Shown piece by piece: positions 37,990 to 48,209 of a stretch of DNA of 64,000 nucleotides (positions are counted from its first letter, which is position 1; every line of letters begins with the position of its first letter). This DNA comes from a gamma proteobacterium symbiont of Stewartia floridana. Lineage in GTDB: Bacteria > Pseudomonadota > Gammaproteobacteria > Chromatiales > Chromatiaceae. The stretch spans positions 62,001 to 126,000 of the forward strand of contig NAUB01000027.1 in assembly GCA_003676145.1 (NCBI GenBank), written 5' to 3'. A program made the translations under genes and the position numbers. The notes under the pieces were generated by a model, which made no database searches, was not told the DNA's origin, and saw only the letters and a program-made list of their open reading frames with translations.

Positions 37990-39438
37990 TCAGCTGCCTA
38001 TCGCGGCTGCGCAGAGAGAGAGCAGTCCTGCGGGGAAAAGCCCCAGCACCAGCATGGAGAGACCGTTGATGGATAGCATCACCTGAGTGTCCACTCCGAT
38101 GGAGAGCGGTGTCTCATCTTCAGGCTGATCGAAATAGATCAGCTTGACCACACGGATGTAGTAGAAGGCGCCGATGATCGAAAAGGCCACACCGACCAGA
38201 GCCAGCCAGGTCAGGTCCACCGAAATGACCGCATCGAGAACGAACAGTTTGGCGAAAAAACCCACCGTGGGGGGTACACCGGCCATGGAGAACATCAACA
38301 GCAGCATCATTCCGGCAAACCAGGGATTACGCTGATTCAGACCCTTCATGTCATCCAGGTTCTCCGCCTCGAAGCCTTTGCGGCTGAGGGCGATGATGAT
38401 ACCGAAGGCACCCGCCGACATCAGTGCATAGACCAGAGTGTAGAACATGGCTGCGGTATAGCCCTCTTTGGTCCCAGCCAGGATGCCCAGCATGATGAAG
38501 CCCACATGAGAGATGGTTGAGTAGGCCAGCATACGTTTGATGTTGGTCTGTGCGATGGCGATCAGATTACCCACACCCATGGAGAGCACGGCCAGGATGA
38601 TCAGCATCCCCTGCCAGCCCTGCCAGCCACCGTTCAGCTCAGCCAGACCATCCACCAGCAGGCGCATGGCGAGGGCGAAGGCGGCGATTTTCGGGGCACT
38701 GGCAAGAAAGGCCACTACAGCGGTCGGTGCACCATGATAGACATCGGGCACCCACATATGAAAAGGTACCGCGCCCAGTTTGAAGGCCAGACCGATCACC
38801 AGAAACACAATACCGAAGATCATCACGATCTGGTTCATGTCCCCCTTGCTCACAACCTGTGCCAGTTCATCGAACTGGATTGTGCCGGTGGTGCCATAGA
38901 TCATTGAGATGCCGTAGAGCAGCATACCTGAGGCCAGGGCACCCAGGACAAAGTACTTCATACCGGCCTCAGCACCCTGAGGTGAATCGCGATTGAAGGC
39001 AACCAGGGCATACAGACAGAGGGCCAACAGTTCCAAGCCAAGATAGATGGTGAGAAAACTGTTGGCAGAGATCATCACCGTCATGCCCAGAACCGCAAAC
39101 AGGCCGAGGGTGTAGAACTCGCCCTTGAACAGGTCCCGTTGGATCAGATAATCCTTGGCGTAGAGAAAGGTGATAAAGGTTACCAGCAGCACACCGACCT
39201 TCAGCAGGTCACTCATGGGATCCCGGATGTAGCTGCCATCGAACAGAATCTGAGTCTCGGAACCGGCCACGGCCAGGGTGACCGCCACGGTGACCAGCAG
39301 ACCCACCTGGGTAATCACATAGCTTGCGATTCGCTGCTCTTCACGGATGAAAAGATCGACCAGCAGAACCAAACAGGCCAGGGTCAGCAAGGAAATTTCC
39401 GGTAAGACCGGGATCAGTTGTGTTGCATCGAATTGCAT
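37990..39438 (-). CDS. nuoN: NADH-quinone oxidoreductase subunit N
   Basis: A 482-residue antiporter-like membrane subunit of complex I and one of three homologous proton-pumping modules (with L and M). About 14 membrane helices are visible. The conserved Lys-containing segments include LGAVPFHMWVPDVYHGAPT and AFLASAPKIAAFA. Last gene of the nuo operon, starting 30 bp after nuoM. The ATG is clear. Length matches the family. Confidence 0.97.
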   Translation of the reverse strand: MQFDATQLIPVLPEISLLTLACLVLLVDLFIREEQRIASYVITQVGLLVTVAVTLAVAGSETQILFDGSYIRDPMSDLLKVGVLLVTFITFLYAKDYLIQRDLFKGEFYTLGLFAVLGMTVMISANSFLTIYLGLELLALCLYALVAFNRDSPQGAEAGMKYFVLGALASGMLLYGISMIYGTTGTIQFDELAQVVSKGDMNQIVMIFGIVFLVIGLAFKLGAVPFHMWVPDVYHGAPTAVVAFLASAPKIAAFALAMRLLVDGLAELNGGWQGWQGMLIILAVLSMGVGNLIAIAQTNIKRMLAYSTISHVGFIMLGILAGTKEGYTAAMFYTLVYALMSAGAFGIIIALSRKGFEAENLDDMKGLNQRNPWFAGMMLLLMFSMAGVPPTVGFFAKLFVLDAVISVDLTWLALVGVAFSIIGAFYYIRVVKLIYFDQPEDETPLSIGVDTQVMLSINGLSMLVLGLFPAGLLSLCAAAIGS

Positions 39439-39468
39439 GATTTCGCTACCGAGTCAGGCTCCGTCAGG

Positions 39469-40983
39469 TTATAACTTTGATACAGCGATATGCTGCAGCA
39501 GGTTGTTGACAGAGGCGTCCATCACTTCAACCAGGGGTGCGGGCCACAGGCCCAGCAACAGCACCGCTGCCGCCAGGGTGCCCAGGACAATGAATTCACG
39601 TCGGTTCATATCCTCGAGTGAGGCCACACCATCGGAAGTGACATCACCGAAGACCACCCGCTTGACCATCCATAGGGTATAGGCGGCGCCGATAATCAGG
39701 GTGGTTGCCGCCAGGAATGCGTACCAGAAATCGGCCTGGAAACTGGCCAGGATGACCATGAACTCACCGACGAAACCGGAGGTGCCTGGCAGGCCCGCAT
39801 TGGCCATGGCAAAGAAGACCATGAAGGCGGCAAATACCGGCATGGTGTTCACCACCCCGCCGTAATCTTTGATCTCCCGACTGTGCAGACGATCGTAGAG
39901 CACGCCGACGCAGAGGAACATGGCGGCTGAGATGAAGCCATGGGATACCATCTGTACCATGCCTCCCTCGATGCCGAGTACCGCACCACTGATATCATCA
40001 CTGTTCTGGCTGATGATAAAGACGATGAAGAAGCCGAGGGTGACAAAACCCATATGGGCGATCGACGAGTAGGCGATGAGCTTTTTCATATCCTGCTGGA
40101 TCAGCGCTACAAAACCGATATAGACCACAGCGATCAGCGACATGCCGATGATCAGCCAGTCCAGGGTATGGCTGGCATCCGGGGTGATCGGCAGGCTGAA
40201 ACGGAGAAAACCGTAGCCACCGATCTTCAGCATGATCGCCGCCAGGATGACCGATCCACCGGTGGGTGCCTCCACATGTGCGTCAGGCAGCCAGGTATGC
40301 ACTGGCCACATGGGCACTTTCACCGCAAACGCGAGCAGGAAGGCGATGAAGATCAGGATCTGTTCGGTCAGTCCCAGCTTGAGGGTATGGAAACCGAGGA
40401 TATCGAAACTGCCGGACTGGAAGTACATGTAGATCAGAGCGACCAGCATGAACACCGAACCGAAAAAGGTATAGAGGAAGAACTTGATGGTGGCGTAGAC
40501 CCGGTTCGGTCCACCCCAGACCCCGATGATCAGGAACATGGGGATCAGCATCGCTTCCCAGAAGACGTAGAAGAGCATCGCGTCCAGTGCAGAGAAGACA
40601 CCGACCATTACCCCTTCCATGATCAGAAAGGCGGCCATGTATTGGGAGGGGCGATACTGGATCACTTCCCAACCGGCGATAACCACCAGCGGAGTGATAA
40701 AAGTGGTGAGGATGATCAGTGGCATGGAGATGCCATCCACACCCATGTAGTACTCGATATCGAAACCGGGGACCCAGGGTACCCGCTCGACAAACTGCAT
40801 ATCCGCTGTGGCGCTGTCGAATGCAAACCAGAGAGGCAGGCTGACGATAAAGGTCAGAATGGCGATGGTCAGGGCGGTCCACTTGGTGGCATTCGCTTCC
40901 CGGTCGCCACTGGCAAGTACCATGAAGCCACCCACGATGGGCAGCCAGACCGTAAGACTTAGGATGGGCCAATCGGCAATCAT
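39469..40983 (-). CDS. nuoM: NADH-quinone oxidoreductase subunit M
   Basis: A 504-residue antiporter-like complex I subunit in the inner membrane. Family markers include GVDGISMPLIILTTFI, WEAMLIPMFLIIGVWGG, and KVPMWPVHTWLPDAHVEAPT with its proton-path Lys and His. Start set at the ATG 40983, with AAGGA 8 nt upstream; a TTG two codons earlier is less likely. It lies 12 bp after nuoL. Confidence 0.97.
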   Translation of the reverse strand: MIADWPILSLTVWLPIVGGFMVLASGDREANATKWTALTIAILTFIVSLPLWFAFDSATADMQFVERVPWVPGFDIEYYMGVDGISMPLIILTTFITPLVVIAGWEVIQYRPSQYMAAFLIMEGVMVGVFSALDAMLFYVFWEAMLIPMFLIIGVWGGPNRVYATIKFFLYTFFGSVFMLVALIYMYFQSGSFDILGFHTLKLGLTEQILIFIAFLLAFAVKVPMWPVHTWLPDAHVEAPTGGSVILAAIMLKIGGYGFLRFSLPITPDASHTLDWLIIGMSLIAVVYIGFVALIQQDMKKLIAYSSIAHMGFVTLGFFIVFIISQNSDDISGAVLGIEGGMVQMVSHGFISAAMFLCVGVLYDRLHSREIKDYGGVVNTMPVFAAFMVFFAMANAGLPGTSGFVGEFMVILASFQADFWYAFLAATTLIIGAAYTLWMVKRVVFGDVTSDGVASLEDMNRREFIVLGTLAAAVLLLGLWPAPLVEVMDASVNNLLQHIAVSKL

Positions 40984-40995
40984 GCTCAACGTCCT

Positions 40996-42984
40996 TTATA
41001 GATATACAAACCAGGTCAGCAACAGCAGCAGACCCAGGATCATGGCAATAGCGTAGTGATAGAGGTAACCGGTCTGGACATGGCGTACGATCGAAGCCAG
41101 CCAACCTACGGTATGGGCGGAGCCGTTTACCGCCAATCCGTCGATCAGGCCCCGGTCACCGACCAGCCAGAGGAATTTGCCAATACCCCGGCTGCCTGCA
41201 GCAAACACGGCTTGGTAGACCTCATCGAACCAATATTTCTTATCCAGCACCGTATGCAGCGGCGCCAGGGTGTTTTTGATCTTCTCCGCCAGGGCGGGAT
41301 TGATCATATAGAGATAGAAGGCCAGAGCCAGTCCGCCCATCGCCAGATAGAAGGCGACGCTTGCAAAGGTATGGCCAAGCATACCGTCACCACTGTGGAC
41401 CATCGCCTGGACAGCCGCCAGGGTATCGTGCTCGGGCAGTACGTAGAGGGCATCCTTGAACCAGTCGCCGAACAGCATCGCATCGATCGTCAGATAACCG
41501 AGGAACACCGACGGGATGGCCAGCAGGATCAACGGCACGGTCACCACCTTGGGTGATTCGTGGAGATGATCCTTGGCATGTTCATCGCGCGGGCCTTCAC
41601 CGTGGAACACCAGGAAGAACATACGGAAACTGTAGAGGGCGGTGACAAACACACCCGCCAGCACCAGCCAATAGGCATAGCCGGAACCGGCAATGGTTGA
41701 GTGGTGCACCGCCTCGATAATCGCATCCTTGGAGAAGAAACCGGAGAAGCCGGGAAAACCGATCAGCGCCAGGGAGCCGAGCAATGAGGTCCAGTAGGTG
41801 ATCGGCATGTATTTACGCACCCCACCCATGTTGCGGATATCCTGATCATGGTGCATGCCGATGATGACCGAACCGGCGGCAAGGAACAGCAGCGCCTTGA
41901 AGAAGGCGTGGGTCATCAGATGGAAGATGCCGGCCGCATAGGCGGAGGCGCCCAAAGCCACCATCATGTAACCCAGCTGAGAGAGGGTCGAGTAGGCTAC
42001 TACCCGCTTGATGTCGTTCTGCACGATGCCGATCAGACCGGTGAAGAAAGCGGTGGTGGCACCGATCACCAGGATGAAGCTGAGGGCCATCTCGGAGAGC
42101 TCATACAGCGGTGACATACGCGCCACCATAAAGATACCGGCGGTGACCATGGTGGCCGCGTGGATCAGTGCTGAAATCGGGGTTGGGCCTTCCATGGAAT
42201 CGGGCAGCCAGACATGCAGCGGTACCTGAGCCGATTTACCCATCGCACCGATAAACAACAGGATGCCGATCACGGTCATCAGCGACCAGCTGCTGTCGCC
42301 CCAGATCTGGATCTGAGTATCGGCCAGTCCCGGCGCCGCCGCAAACACCTCGGCATAATCGAGGCTGTTGGTGTACATGACAATCGCGGCAATACCCAGG
42401 ATGAAACCGAAGTCACCCACCCGGTTGACCAGAAAGGCCTTCAGATTGGCGAAGATCGCTGTGGGTCTGACCGACCAGAAACCGATCAGAAGATAGGAGA
42501 CCAGACCAACCGCCTCCCAGCCGAAAAACAGCTGCATGAAGTTGTTGGACATCACCAACATCAACATGGAGAAGGTAAACAGGGAGATGTAACTGAAGAA
42601 ACGCTGATAACTGTTTTTACCGGCCAGGCTGGTCTTCGGCCAGTTGTGCTCATCATCCGCCATATAGCCGATGGTGTAGATGTGTACGCAGAAGGAGACA
42701 AAGGTGACCACGGTGATCATCACCGCTGTCAGGTGGTCGACCAGAAAGCCCACCTCCATATTCAGACCGCCACTCACCATCCAGGTGTAGACTGTGCCGT
42801 TGAAGGTCTCCAGGCCATCATACATAAAGCCTTTCATTACATAGAGCGAGAGCAAGGCGGAGATGCCGACCCCGGTACTGGTGACCCAGTGCGACCCTTT
42901 GCGCCCCAGCGTAGTGCCAAAGAAACCGGCCAATATCGCGCCGACCAGAGGCGCCAATACGATTGTCAGATAGATATTTTCCAT
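40996..42984 (-). CDS. nuoL: NADH-quinone oxidoreductase subunit L
   Basis: A 662-residue, largest antiporter-like subunit of complex I. It has about 16 membrane helices and the long C-terminal lateral helix region. Conserved segments: DHLTAVMITVVTFVSF, FFGWEAVGLVSYLLIGFW, KSAQVPLHVWLPDSMEGPTP and ALIHAATMVTAGIFMV. Its start is separated from nuoK by an unusual 341-bp repeat-filled gap, while all other nuo junctions are tight. Confidence 0.97.
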   Translation of the reverse strand: MENIYLTIVLAPLVGAILAGFFGTTLGRKGSHWVTSTGVGISALLSLYVMKGFMYDGLETFNGTVYTWMVSGGLNMEVGFLVDHLTAVMITVVTFVSFCVHIYTIGYMADDEHNWPKTSLAGKNSYQRFFSYISLFTFSMLMLVMSNNFMQLFFGWEAVGLVSYLLIGFWSVRPTAIFANLKAFLVNRVGDFGFILGIAAIVMYTNSLDYAEVFAAAPGLADTQIQIWGDSSWSLMTVIGILLFIGAMGKSAQVPLHVWLPDSMEGPTPISALIHAATMVTAGIFMVARMSPLYELSEMALSFILVIGATTAFFTGLIGIVQNDIKRVVAYSTLSQLGYMMVALGASAYAAGIFHLMTHAFFKALLFLAAGSVIIGMHHDQDIRNMGGVRKYMPITYWTSLLGSLALIGFPGFSGFFSKDAIIEAVHHSTIAGSGYAYWLVLAGVFVTALYSFRMFFLVFHGEGPRDEHAKDHLHESPKVVTVPLILLAIPSVFLGYLTIDAMLFGDWFKDALYVLPEHDTLAAVQAMVHSGDGMLGHTFASVAFYLAMGGLALAFYLYMINPALAEKIKNTLAPLHTVLDKKYWFDEVYQAVFAAGSRGIGKFLWLVGDRGLIDGLAVNGSAHTVGWLASIVRHVQTGYLYHYAIAMILGLLLLLTWFVYL

Positions 42985-43325
42985 AAACCGTTTCTTCTTA
43001 AATTAGGTCCGCTAATGAACGCTAATGAACGCAAATGTTGTTATGCGTAAGCAGTCCACACACCGACTCACTTTACCTATGTTTCTATTCAGTTCATCCA
43101 GCCCGCAAAGCCTTTCCAATAAGCACAAACCAATTTGCGTTCATTAGCGTTCATTTGCGGACTTCTTCTAAAAGTCAGCTGTAACGATTCAGGAGGCCCT
43201 GTTTTTCAGGGCCATCTGAATCGTTACACCCCAGCTTTTGGGGTTTCCAAAGGGGAGAAGTCTCACTCTCCCCTTTGGTCAGCCCTAAAAATCGCACTTT
43301 TTAGGGCTGATCTAAATAGTTACCA
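42985..43325. repeat. Palindrome cluster inside the nuo operon
   Basis: Non-coding. Two 30-bp arms (43007-43036 and 43133-43162) form an inverted repeat with 29 of 30 positions matching; they belong to the GCAAATGAACGC repeat family. Beyond them, four hairpins stand side by side: GTAACGATTCAG...CTGAATCGTTAC (43181-43227, with inner GCCCTG/CAGGGC), ACCCC/GGGGT (43228-43244), CCAAAGGGGAGA/TCTCCCCTTTGG (43247-43278) and CAGCCCTAAAAA/TTTTTAGGGCTG (43280-43309). All arms are perfect. The nuoK stop lies 16 bp past the last one. Confidence 0.92.
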
Positions 43326-43631
43326 TCAGCCCTTCAAGGCATCCATATCCTCAACGTTGATACTGCGTTTACTGCGGAACAGCACCACCAGTATCGCCAA
43401 ACCAATCGCCGCTTCAGCGGCTGCTACCGTGAGGATAAAGAATACGAATACCTGCCCCGCCGTATCCTGCAGAAAATGGGAAAAGGCAACAAAGTTGATA
43501 TTCACCGCCAACAGCATCAACTCCACACACATCAACAATACGATGACGTTCTTACGGTTGATGAAGATTCCCGCCACGCTGATCGCGAAGAGGATGGCGC
43601 CAAGAATCAGATAGTCTGAAAGTGCAATCAT
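43326..43631 (-). CDS. nuoK: NADH-quinone oxidoreductase subunit K
   Basis: A 101-residue three-helix membrane subunit. The two functional glutamates sit in the usual helices: Glu37 ([14 protein letters not shown]) and Glu73 ([11 protein letters not shown]). Length is typical. It begins 4 bp after nuoJ and is followed by the repeat cluster before nuoL. Confidence 0.97.
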   Translation of the reverse strand: MIALSDYLILGAILFAISVAGIFINRKNVIVLLMCVELMLLAVNINFVAFSHFLQDTAGQVFVFFILTVAAAEAAIGLAILVVLFRSKRSINVEDMDALKG

Positions 43632-43635
43632 GTCG

Positions 43636-44241
43636 TTACCCTTTTTCCGCGTCCATGGAGACCATGCGGATACGATCGTCCCCCTTCTTGATCACAACCT
43701 GTTTAGACGGATCGATAAATTTCGTATCTTCACGTCGCCGCATGGTCAAGCCAATCGCTGCGATGATCGCCACCAGCAGGATCACCGCCGCGATCTCGAA
43801 GGGATACATATAGACGGTGTAGAGCACGCTACCCAGCTCTTCGGTATTGCTGTAATCGGCAGCATGCCTGGCCGGTGCGGCATATTTCTCCAGGCCGAAG
43901 TTATCCGGCCCGACGATCAGAATCAGCTCGGCGGCCATGGCAATCGCCATCACTATTCCAAGGGGTAGCATCTTTATGAATCCAGCCCTTAGCACCGCGA
44001 TATCGATATCCAGCATCATCAGCACGAACAGGAACAGCACCATCACGGCACCCACGTAGACCAGCACCAGCACAATGGCCAGGAACTCCGCTTCCGCCAA
44101 TAACCAGATACCGCTGCTGGCAAAGAAGGCGAGGATCAGAAACAGCGCCGAATGCACCGGGTTGCGTCGCGTCACCACCATCACAGCCGCCGCCAGAACG
44201 ACCGCTGCCAGTACATAAAAAATCAGCTTTTCAAGTGTCAT
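43636..44241 (-). CDS. nuoJ: NADH-quinone oxidoreductase subunit J
   Basis: A 201-residue membrane subunit with five predicted helices. Family marker [20 protein letters not shown], then [20 protein letters not shown] including the helix-3 pi-bulge region. A charged tail ([14 protein letters not shown]) ends the protein. It lies 36 bp after nuoI. Confidence 0.97.
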   Translation of the reverse strand: MTLEKLIFYVLAAVVLAAAVMVVTRRNPVHSALFLILAFFASSGIWLLAEAEFLAIVLVLVYVGAVMVLFLFVLMMLDIDIAVLRAGFIKMLPLGIVMAIAMAAELILIVGPDNFGLEKYAAPARHAADYSNTEELGSVLYTVYMYPFEIAAVILLVAIIAAIGLTMRRREDTKFIDPSKQVVIKKGDDRIRMVSMDAEKG

Positions 44242-44277
44242 ATACGGATTCCCGTTATCTCCAAGGTTGCCTGAGGG

Positions 44278-44766
44278 TCAGCGAACTTTCGCCTGGGCTT
44301 CGATATCCGCCGCCAGTTGCGCTTCGCATTTATCACCCACTGCCAACAACTTCTCCTTGGTCATGATGTTCTCACCGCGATTCTCGAAGTGGTATTCGTA
44401 GATTCGCGTCTCAACGATGGCATCGACCGGACAGGCCTCCTGGCAATAGCCGCAGTAGATGCACTTGAACAGATCGATATCGTAGCGGGTGGTCCGCCGG
44501 GAGCCATCCTCCCTGGGTTCCGCTTCGATGGTGATCGCCAGAGCCGGACAGGTCGCCTCGCAGAGTTTACAGGCGATACAGCGCTCCTCACCGTTGGGAT
44601 AGCGACGCAAGGCGTGCAATCCACGGAAGCGGGGGGAGACCGGCGCTTTCTCTTCCGGATACATGATGGTGAACTTCTTACGGAACAGGTAACGCCCTGT
44701 CACACTCAGTCCACGGAACAGCTCCAGCAGAAAAAGGCTCTTGAAATAGTTTTTAAACACGTTCAT
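44278..44766 (-). CDS. nuoI: NADH-quinone oxidoreductase subunit I (2x 4Fe-4S)
   Basis: A 162-residue ferredoxin-like subunit with two 4Fe-4S motifs, [12 protein letters not shown] and [12 protein letters not shown], giving clusters N6a and N6b between NuoG and NuoB. Start set at the ATG 44766 ([10 protein letters not shown]). A GTG 21 nt upstream would overlap nuoH. Length fits the family. Confidence 0.96.
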   Translation of the reverse strand: MNVFKNYFKSLFLLELFRGLSVTGRYLFRKKFTIMYPEEKAPVSPRFRGLHALRRYPNGEERCIACKLCEATCPALAITIEAEPREDGSRRTTRYDIDLFKCIYCGYCQEACPVDAIVETRIYEYHFENRGENIMTKEKLLAVGDKCEAQLAADIEAQAKVR

Positions 44767-44774
44767 AGAAGACC

Positions 44775-45830
44775 TCAGTCGAACCACCAGGGTACTTGAT
44801 AGACCACTGCCAGGCCGACCACTGCAATCCAGACAATGGTAATCGGAATGAACACCTTCCAGCCAAGCCGCATGATCTGGTCATAGCGGTAGCGGGGAAA
44901 GGTGGCACGCAGCCAGAGAAAAAGAAACATGAAGAACCCGGTCTTGATCACCAGCCAGAAGAATCCGGGCACCCAATCGAACAGAGGTCCAAGTACCGGC
45001 CAACCCTGAAACGGGGAGAGCCAGCCACCGAAAAACATCACCGCTGTCAGCGCGGAGATCAGAATCATGTTGGCGTATTCCGCCAGAAAGTAGACCGCAA
45101 AGGCCATACCGGAGTATTCCACATGGAAACCGGCGACGATCTCGGATTCACCTTCCGCCACGTCGAACGGGGCGCGGTTGGTCTCCGCCACACCGGAGAT
45201 CACATACACGGCGAACAGCGGCAGCAGCGGTAGCCAGAACCAGGAGAAGAGCCCACCCTCCTGAGCGCGAATGATCTCACCCAGATTGAGGCTGCCGGCG
45301 GCCACCAGAACCCCGACCAGGGCGAATCCCATGGCGATCTCGTAGGCGACGATCTGTGCGGCGGAACGCATGGTGCCGAGGAAAGCGTATTTCGAGTTCG
45401 AGGCCCAACCCCCGATGATCACCCCATACACCCCCACCGAGGTCAGCGCCAGGATATAGAGCAGACCCGCATTGATATCCGCCAGCACCAGCTTCTCATC
45501 GAAGGGAAACACCGCCCAGGCAGCGAGTGCCGGACCGAGAGTGATGGCCGGCGCCATCAGAAACAGCAGTTTGTTGGCATTGGCCGGGATGACGATCTCT
45601 TTGAACATCAACTTCAAGGCGTCCGCGATGGGCTGCAGCCAACCCTTGGGCCCTACCCGGTTGGGACCGACGCGCACCTGCATGTAACCGATGATCTTGC
45701 GTTCCGCGTAGGTGTAGTAGGCCACCAGCAACATCATTGGCAACACAATCGCCACGATCTTGATCATGGTCCAGATCAGGTATTGAAGTTCGTAGGGTAG
45801 TGCTTCCCAGAGACTGATAAGGAATTCCAT
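44775..45830 (-). CDS. nuoH: NADH-quinone oxidoreductase subunit H
   Basis: A 351-residue membrane subunit at the quinone site. Markers: [21 protein letters not shown] and the acidic loop [20 protein letters not shown], both diagnostic. It starts 3 bp after nuoG. Eight membrane helices. Confidence 0.97.
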   Translation of the reverse strand: MEFLISLWEALPYELQYLIWTMIKIVAIVLPMMLLVAYYTYAERKIIGYMQVRVGPNRVGPKGWLQPIADALKLMFKEIVIPANANKLLFLMAPAITLGPALAAWAVFPFDEKLVLADINAGLLYILALTSVGVYGVIIGGWASNSKYAFLGTMRSAAQIVAYEIAMGFALVGVLVAAGSLNLGEIIRAQEGGLFSWFWLPLLPLFAVYVISGVAETNRAPFDVAEGESEIVAGFHVEYSGMAFAVYFLAEYANMILISALTAVMFFGGWLSPFQGWPVLGPLFDWVPGFFWLVIKTGFFMFLFLWLRATFPRYRYDQIMRLGWKVFIPITIVWIAVVGLAVVYQVPWWFD

Positions 45831-45833
45831 CGG

Positions 45834-48191
45834 TTATGCCTTCTCCACGGTCACTTCGCCAAACGGCTGGCCCAGTGTCGATGTGCGCGCCAGGCTGGTG
45901 GATATCCAGACACACCCCTGGGGAATGCGCTCATCCAGCTGCAGGGGCAGATCGATCTGATTGCCGTTCTGTTTTACCAATGCCGTATCGCTGCCATCGA
46001 GCCCCAGACGGGCCGCCTCTTCCGGATGCAGACGGATGGTATCCGAGCCCGCATCCTGGGTCTGCTGCAAGGCCGTGGCGCGACGCACCAGCGGATCACA
46101 GGCATAGAGTGGTGTATCCCCGCCTCTCAGTAGTCCATCGGCACTCAACTGCGGCTCGAGATTCTGAGGTGCTGCCTGCTTGTTATCGAGTGTTGCGGAT
46201 TCACACAACTGGTGAATCTCATCATGAATCTGTTGTGAATCGGTGTAATCGAAACCAGCTTGATCCGTCAGATTGCCGAGCACCCGCAGAATCTTCCAAC
46301 CCGGACGACTCTCTCCCTGGGGCCTGACCACACCGCGACTCTGTTGCCAGCGCCCTTCCGCGTTGACGTAGGTTCCTGAGGTTTCGGTAAAGATCGCCAT
46401 CGGCAGCAGGATGTCGGCACACTCCTCCAGTTCGGGACTGCGGAAAGCGCTGATCGCCACCACCAGATCGGCGCTCTGCAAGGCACTCATCGACAGAGAG
46501 CCATTCCAGAAGTCGCGACCGGGCTCAACACCCAGCAGCAGATAACCTTTGCGTGGCATCTTCAGCATCTGAAGGGTATCCAGCCCAGCATGATCTGCAA
46601 CACTACCGCCAGCCTGGAGGTGCGGCACAGCGCCAGCGAGCTGGGCACCAACCGAGTTGGCCGATGCTGGCAGAATTGAGAGTTGCGCGCCGGTCGCTTC
46701 AGCCAGTGCGGCAGCAATCGTATGCAACAGTGCGTAGTCCGGATGGGCCTGAGCCATCGCGCCGAGCATCACCAGAGCACCATCGGCAGCCTTCAGATTG
46801 GCGGCTGTCTGTTTCGCCGATTCATCCGCTTGTGCGGCATTCAGCAGAGATGCGGCACCGCCCGAAGCTTTGACACCGGCCGCTTTGGCAACCGCCGCCA
46901 GTCGACCAGCCATCTCGCCCGGTGTACAGATATCCTGCTCACCGCTGTGGTTCAGATCGATCTGGATCGGATTCAGGTAGTGAAGCTTGGCCCCGTTCAG
47001 GGCAGCCTTGCGCAGGCGATGCGCCAGAATCGGCTGCTCCTTACGGATGTTGCCGCCGACCACGAAGACGGTCTGCATCTGATCCATATCGCTGAGCGTG
47101 CTGCCCAGCCAGTGCACGCTGTTTTGGGTCGCATCCATTCGGAAGTCACCCTGACGCAGACGGCTGTCGATATTGTTGCAACCCAGTCCGCGCATCAGTT
47201 TCTGCGCGAGATAGAGCTCTTCAAGGGTTGAGGTCGGAGAGATCAGGGTTCCGATCTGATCGCCATCGCCAATCTCTTTGAGGCTGGCCGCCGCCATTTC
47301 CAGAGCCATCTCCCAGCTGACCTCTTTCCATTCACCACCCTTTTTCACCATCGGTGAGGTGAGCCGGTCACTGCTGTAGAGTCCTTCGTAACTGAAGCGG
47401 TCGCGATCGGAGATCCAGGTCTCGTTGATCGATTCGTTGTCCTTGGGGTGTACCCGCATCACTTTGTTACCGCGCAGATGCAGATTTAGATTGGAGCCCA
47501 GACTGTCGTGCGGCGCAATCGCCTCCACCTGAGTCAGCTCCCAGGCACGGGCATTGAAACGGAAAGGCTTCGAGGTCAACGCACCCACCGGGCAGAGGTC
47601 GATGATGTTGCCCGACATTTCGGAATCGACACTCTTTTCGATGTAGGTGCCGATCACCATATGTTCACCACGTCCGGTGGCACCCATCTCACGGATACCG
47701 GCGATCTCTTCGCCGAACCTGACGCAACGGGTACAGTGGATACAGCGGGTCATATCGGTGGCAATCAAGGGCCCGATATTCTTGTCGGCAACGACCCGTT
47801 TACCCTCACTGTAGCGGGAGACATCCCGCCCGTAACCAATCGCCACATCCTGCAGTTCACACTCGCCACCCTGATCACAGATCGGACAGTCGAGCGGGTG
47901 ATTGATCAGCAGGAACTCCATGGTGCCTTTCTGTGCAGCCAGGGCTTTTGGAGAGCGGGTGTAAACCTTCATGCCTTCCGTCACCGGGGTGGCACAGGCC
48001 GGAAGCGGTTTCGGCACCTTCTCCACTTCAACCAGGCACATACGGCAGTTGGCTGCGATGGATAATTTTTTGTGATAACAGAAGCGCGGTATGTTGATAC
48101 CGGCTGCATCCGTGGCTTCAATGAGCATGCTGCCGGCTTCTGCCTGCAGTTCCTGCCCGTTTACTTCAAAGGTGACTAACTTATCTGTCAT
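45834..48191 (-). CDS. nuoG: NADH-quinone oxidoreductase subunit G
   Basis: A 785-residue Fe-S subunit. The N-terminus carries the 2Fe-2S set (CYHKKLSIAANCRMC), the His-containing 4Fe-4S set (CPICDQGGECELQD) and CIHCTRCVRF. The remainder is a molybdopterin-oxidoreductase-like domain without a visible cofactor role. Length is somewhat below the E. coli protein but usual for this group. It begins 18 bp after nuoF. Confidence 0.96.
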   Translation of the reverse strand: MTDKLVTFEVNGQELQAEAGSMLIEATDAAGINIPRFCYHKKLSIAANCRMCLVEVEKVPKPLPACATPVTEGMKVYTRSPKALAAQKGTMEFLLINHPLDCPICDQGGECELQDVAIGYGRDVSRYSEGKRVVADKNIGPLIATDMTRCIHCTRCVRFGEEIAGIREMGATGRGEHMVIGTYIEKSVDSEMSGNIIDLCPVGALTSKPFRFNARAWELTQVEAIAPHDSLGSNLNLHLRGNKVMRVHPKDNESINETWISDRDRFSYEGLYSSDRLTSPMVKKGGEWKEVSWEMALEMAAASLKEIGDGDQIGTLISPTSTLEELYLAQKLMRGLGCNNIDSRLRQGDFRMDATQNSVHWLGSTLSDMDQMQTVFVVGGNIRKEQPILAHRLRKAALNGAKLHYLNPIQIDLNHSGEQDICTPGEMAGRLAAVAKAAGVKASGGAASLLNAAQADESAKQTAANLKAADGALVMLGAMAQAHPDYALLHTIAAALAEATGAQLSILPASANSVGAQLAGAVPHLQAGGSVADHAGLDTLQMLKMPRKGYLLLGVEPGRDFWNGSLSMSALQSADLVVAISAFRSPELEECADILLPMAIFTETSGTYVNAEGRWQQSRGVVRPQGESRPGWKILRVLGNLTDQAGFDYTDSQQIHDEIHQLCESATLDNKQAAPQNLEPQLSADGLLRGGDTPLYACDPLVRRATALQQTQDAGSDTIRLHPEEAARLGLDGSDTALVKQNGNQIDLPLQLDERIPQGCVWISTSLARTSTLGQPFGEVTVEKA

Positions 48192-48209
48192 CGTGATTAC
48201 TGTAAGACC

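Noticed and set aside
39940-40962. 340-residue plus frame opposite nuoM
   Set aside because: A shadow of nuoM: His/Asp/Gln-rich composition typical of an antisense frame. nuoM is fully conserved on the other strand.
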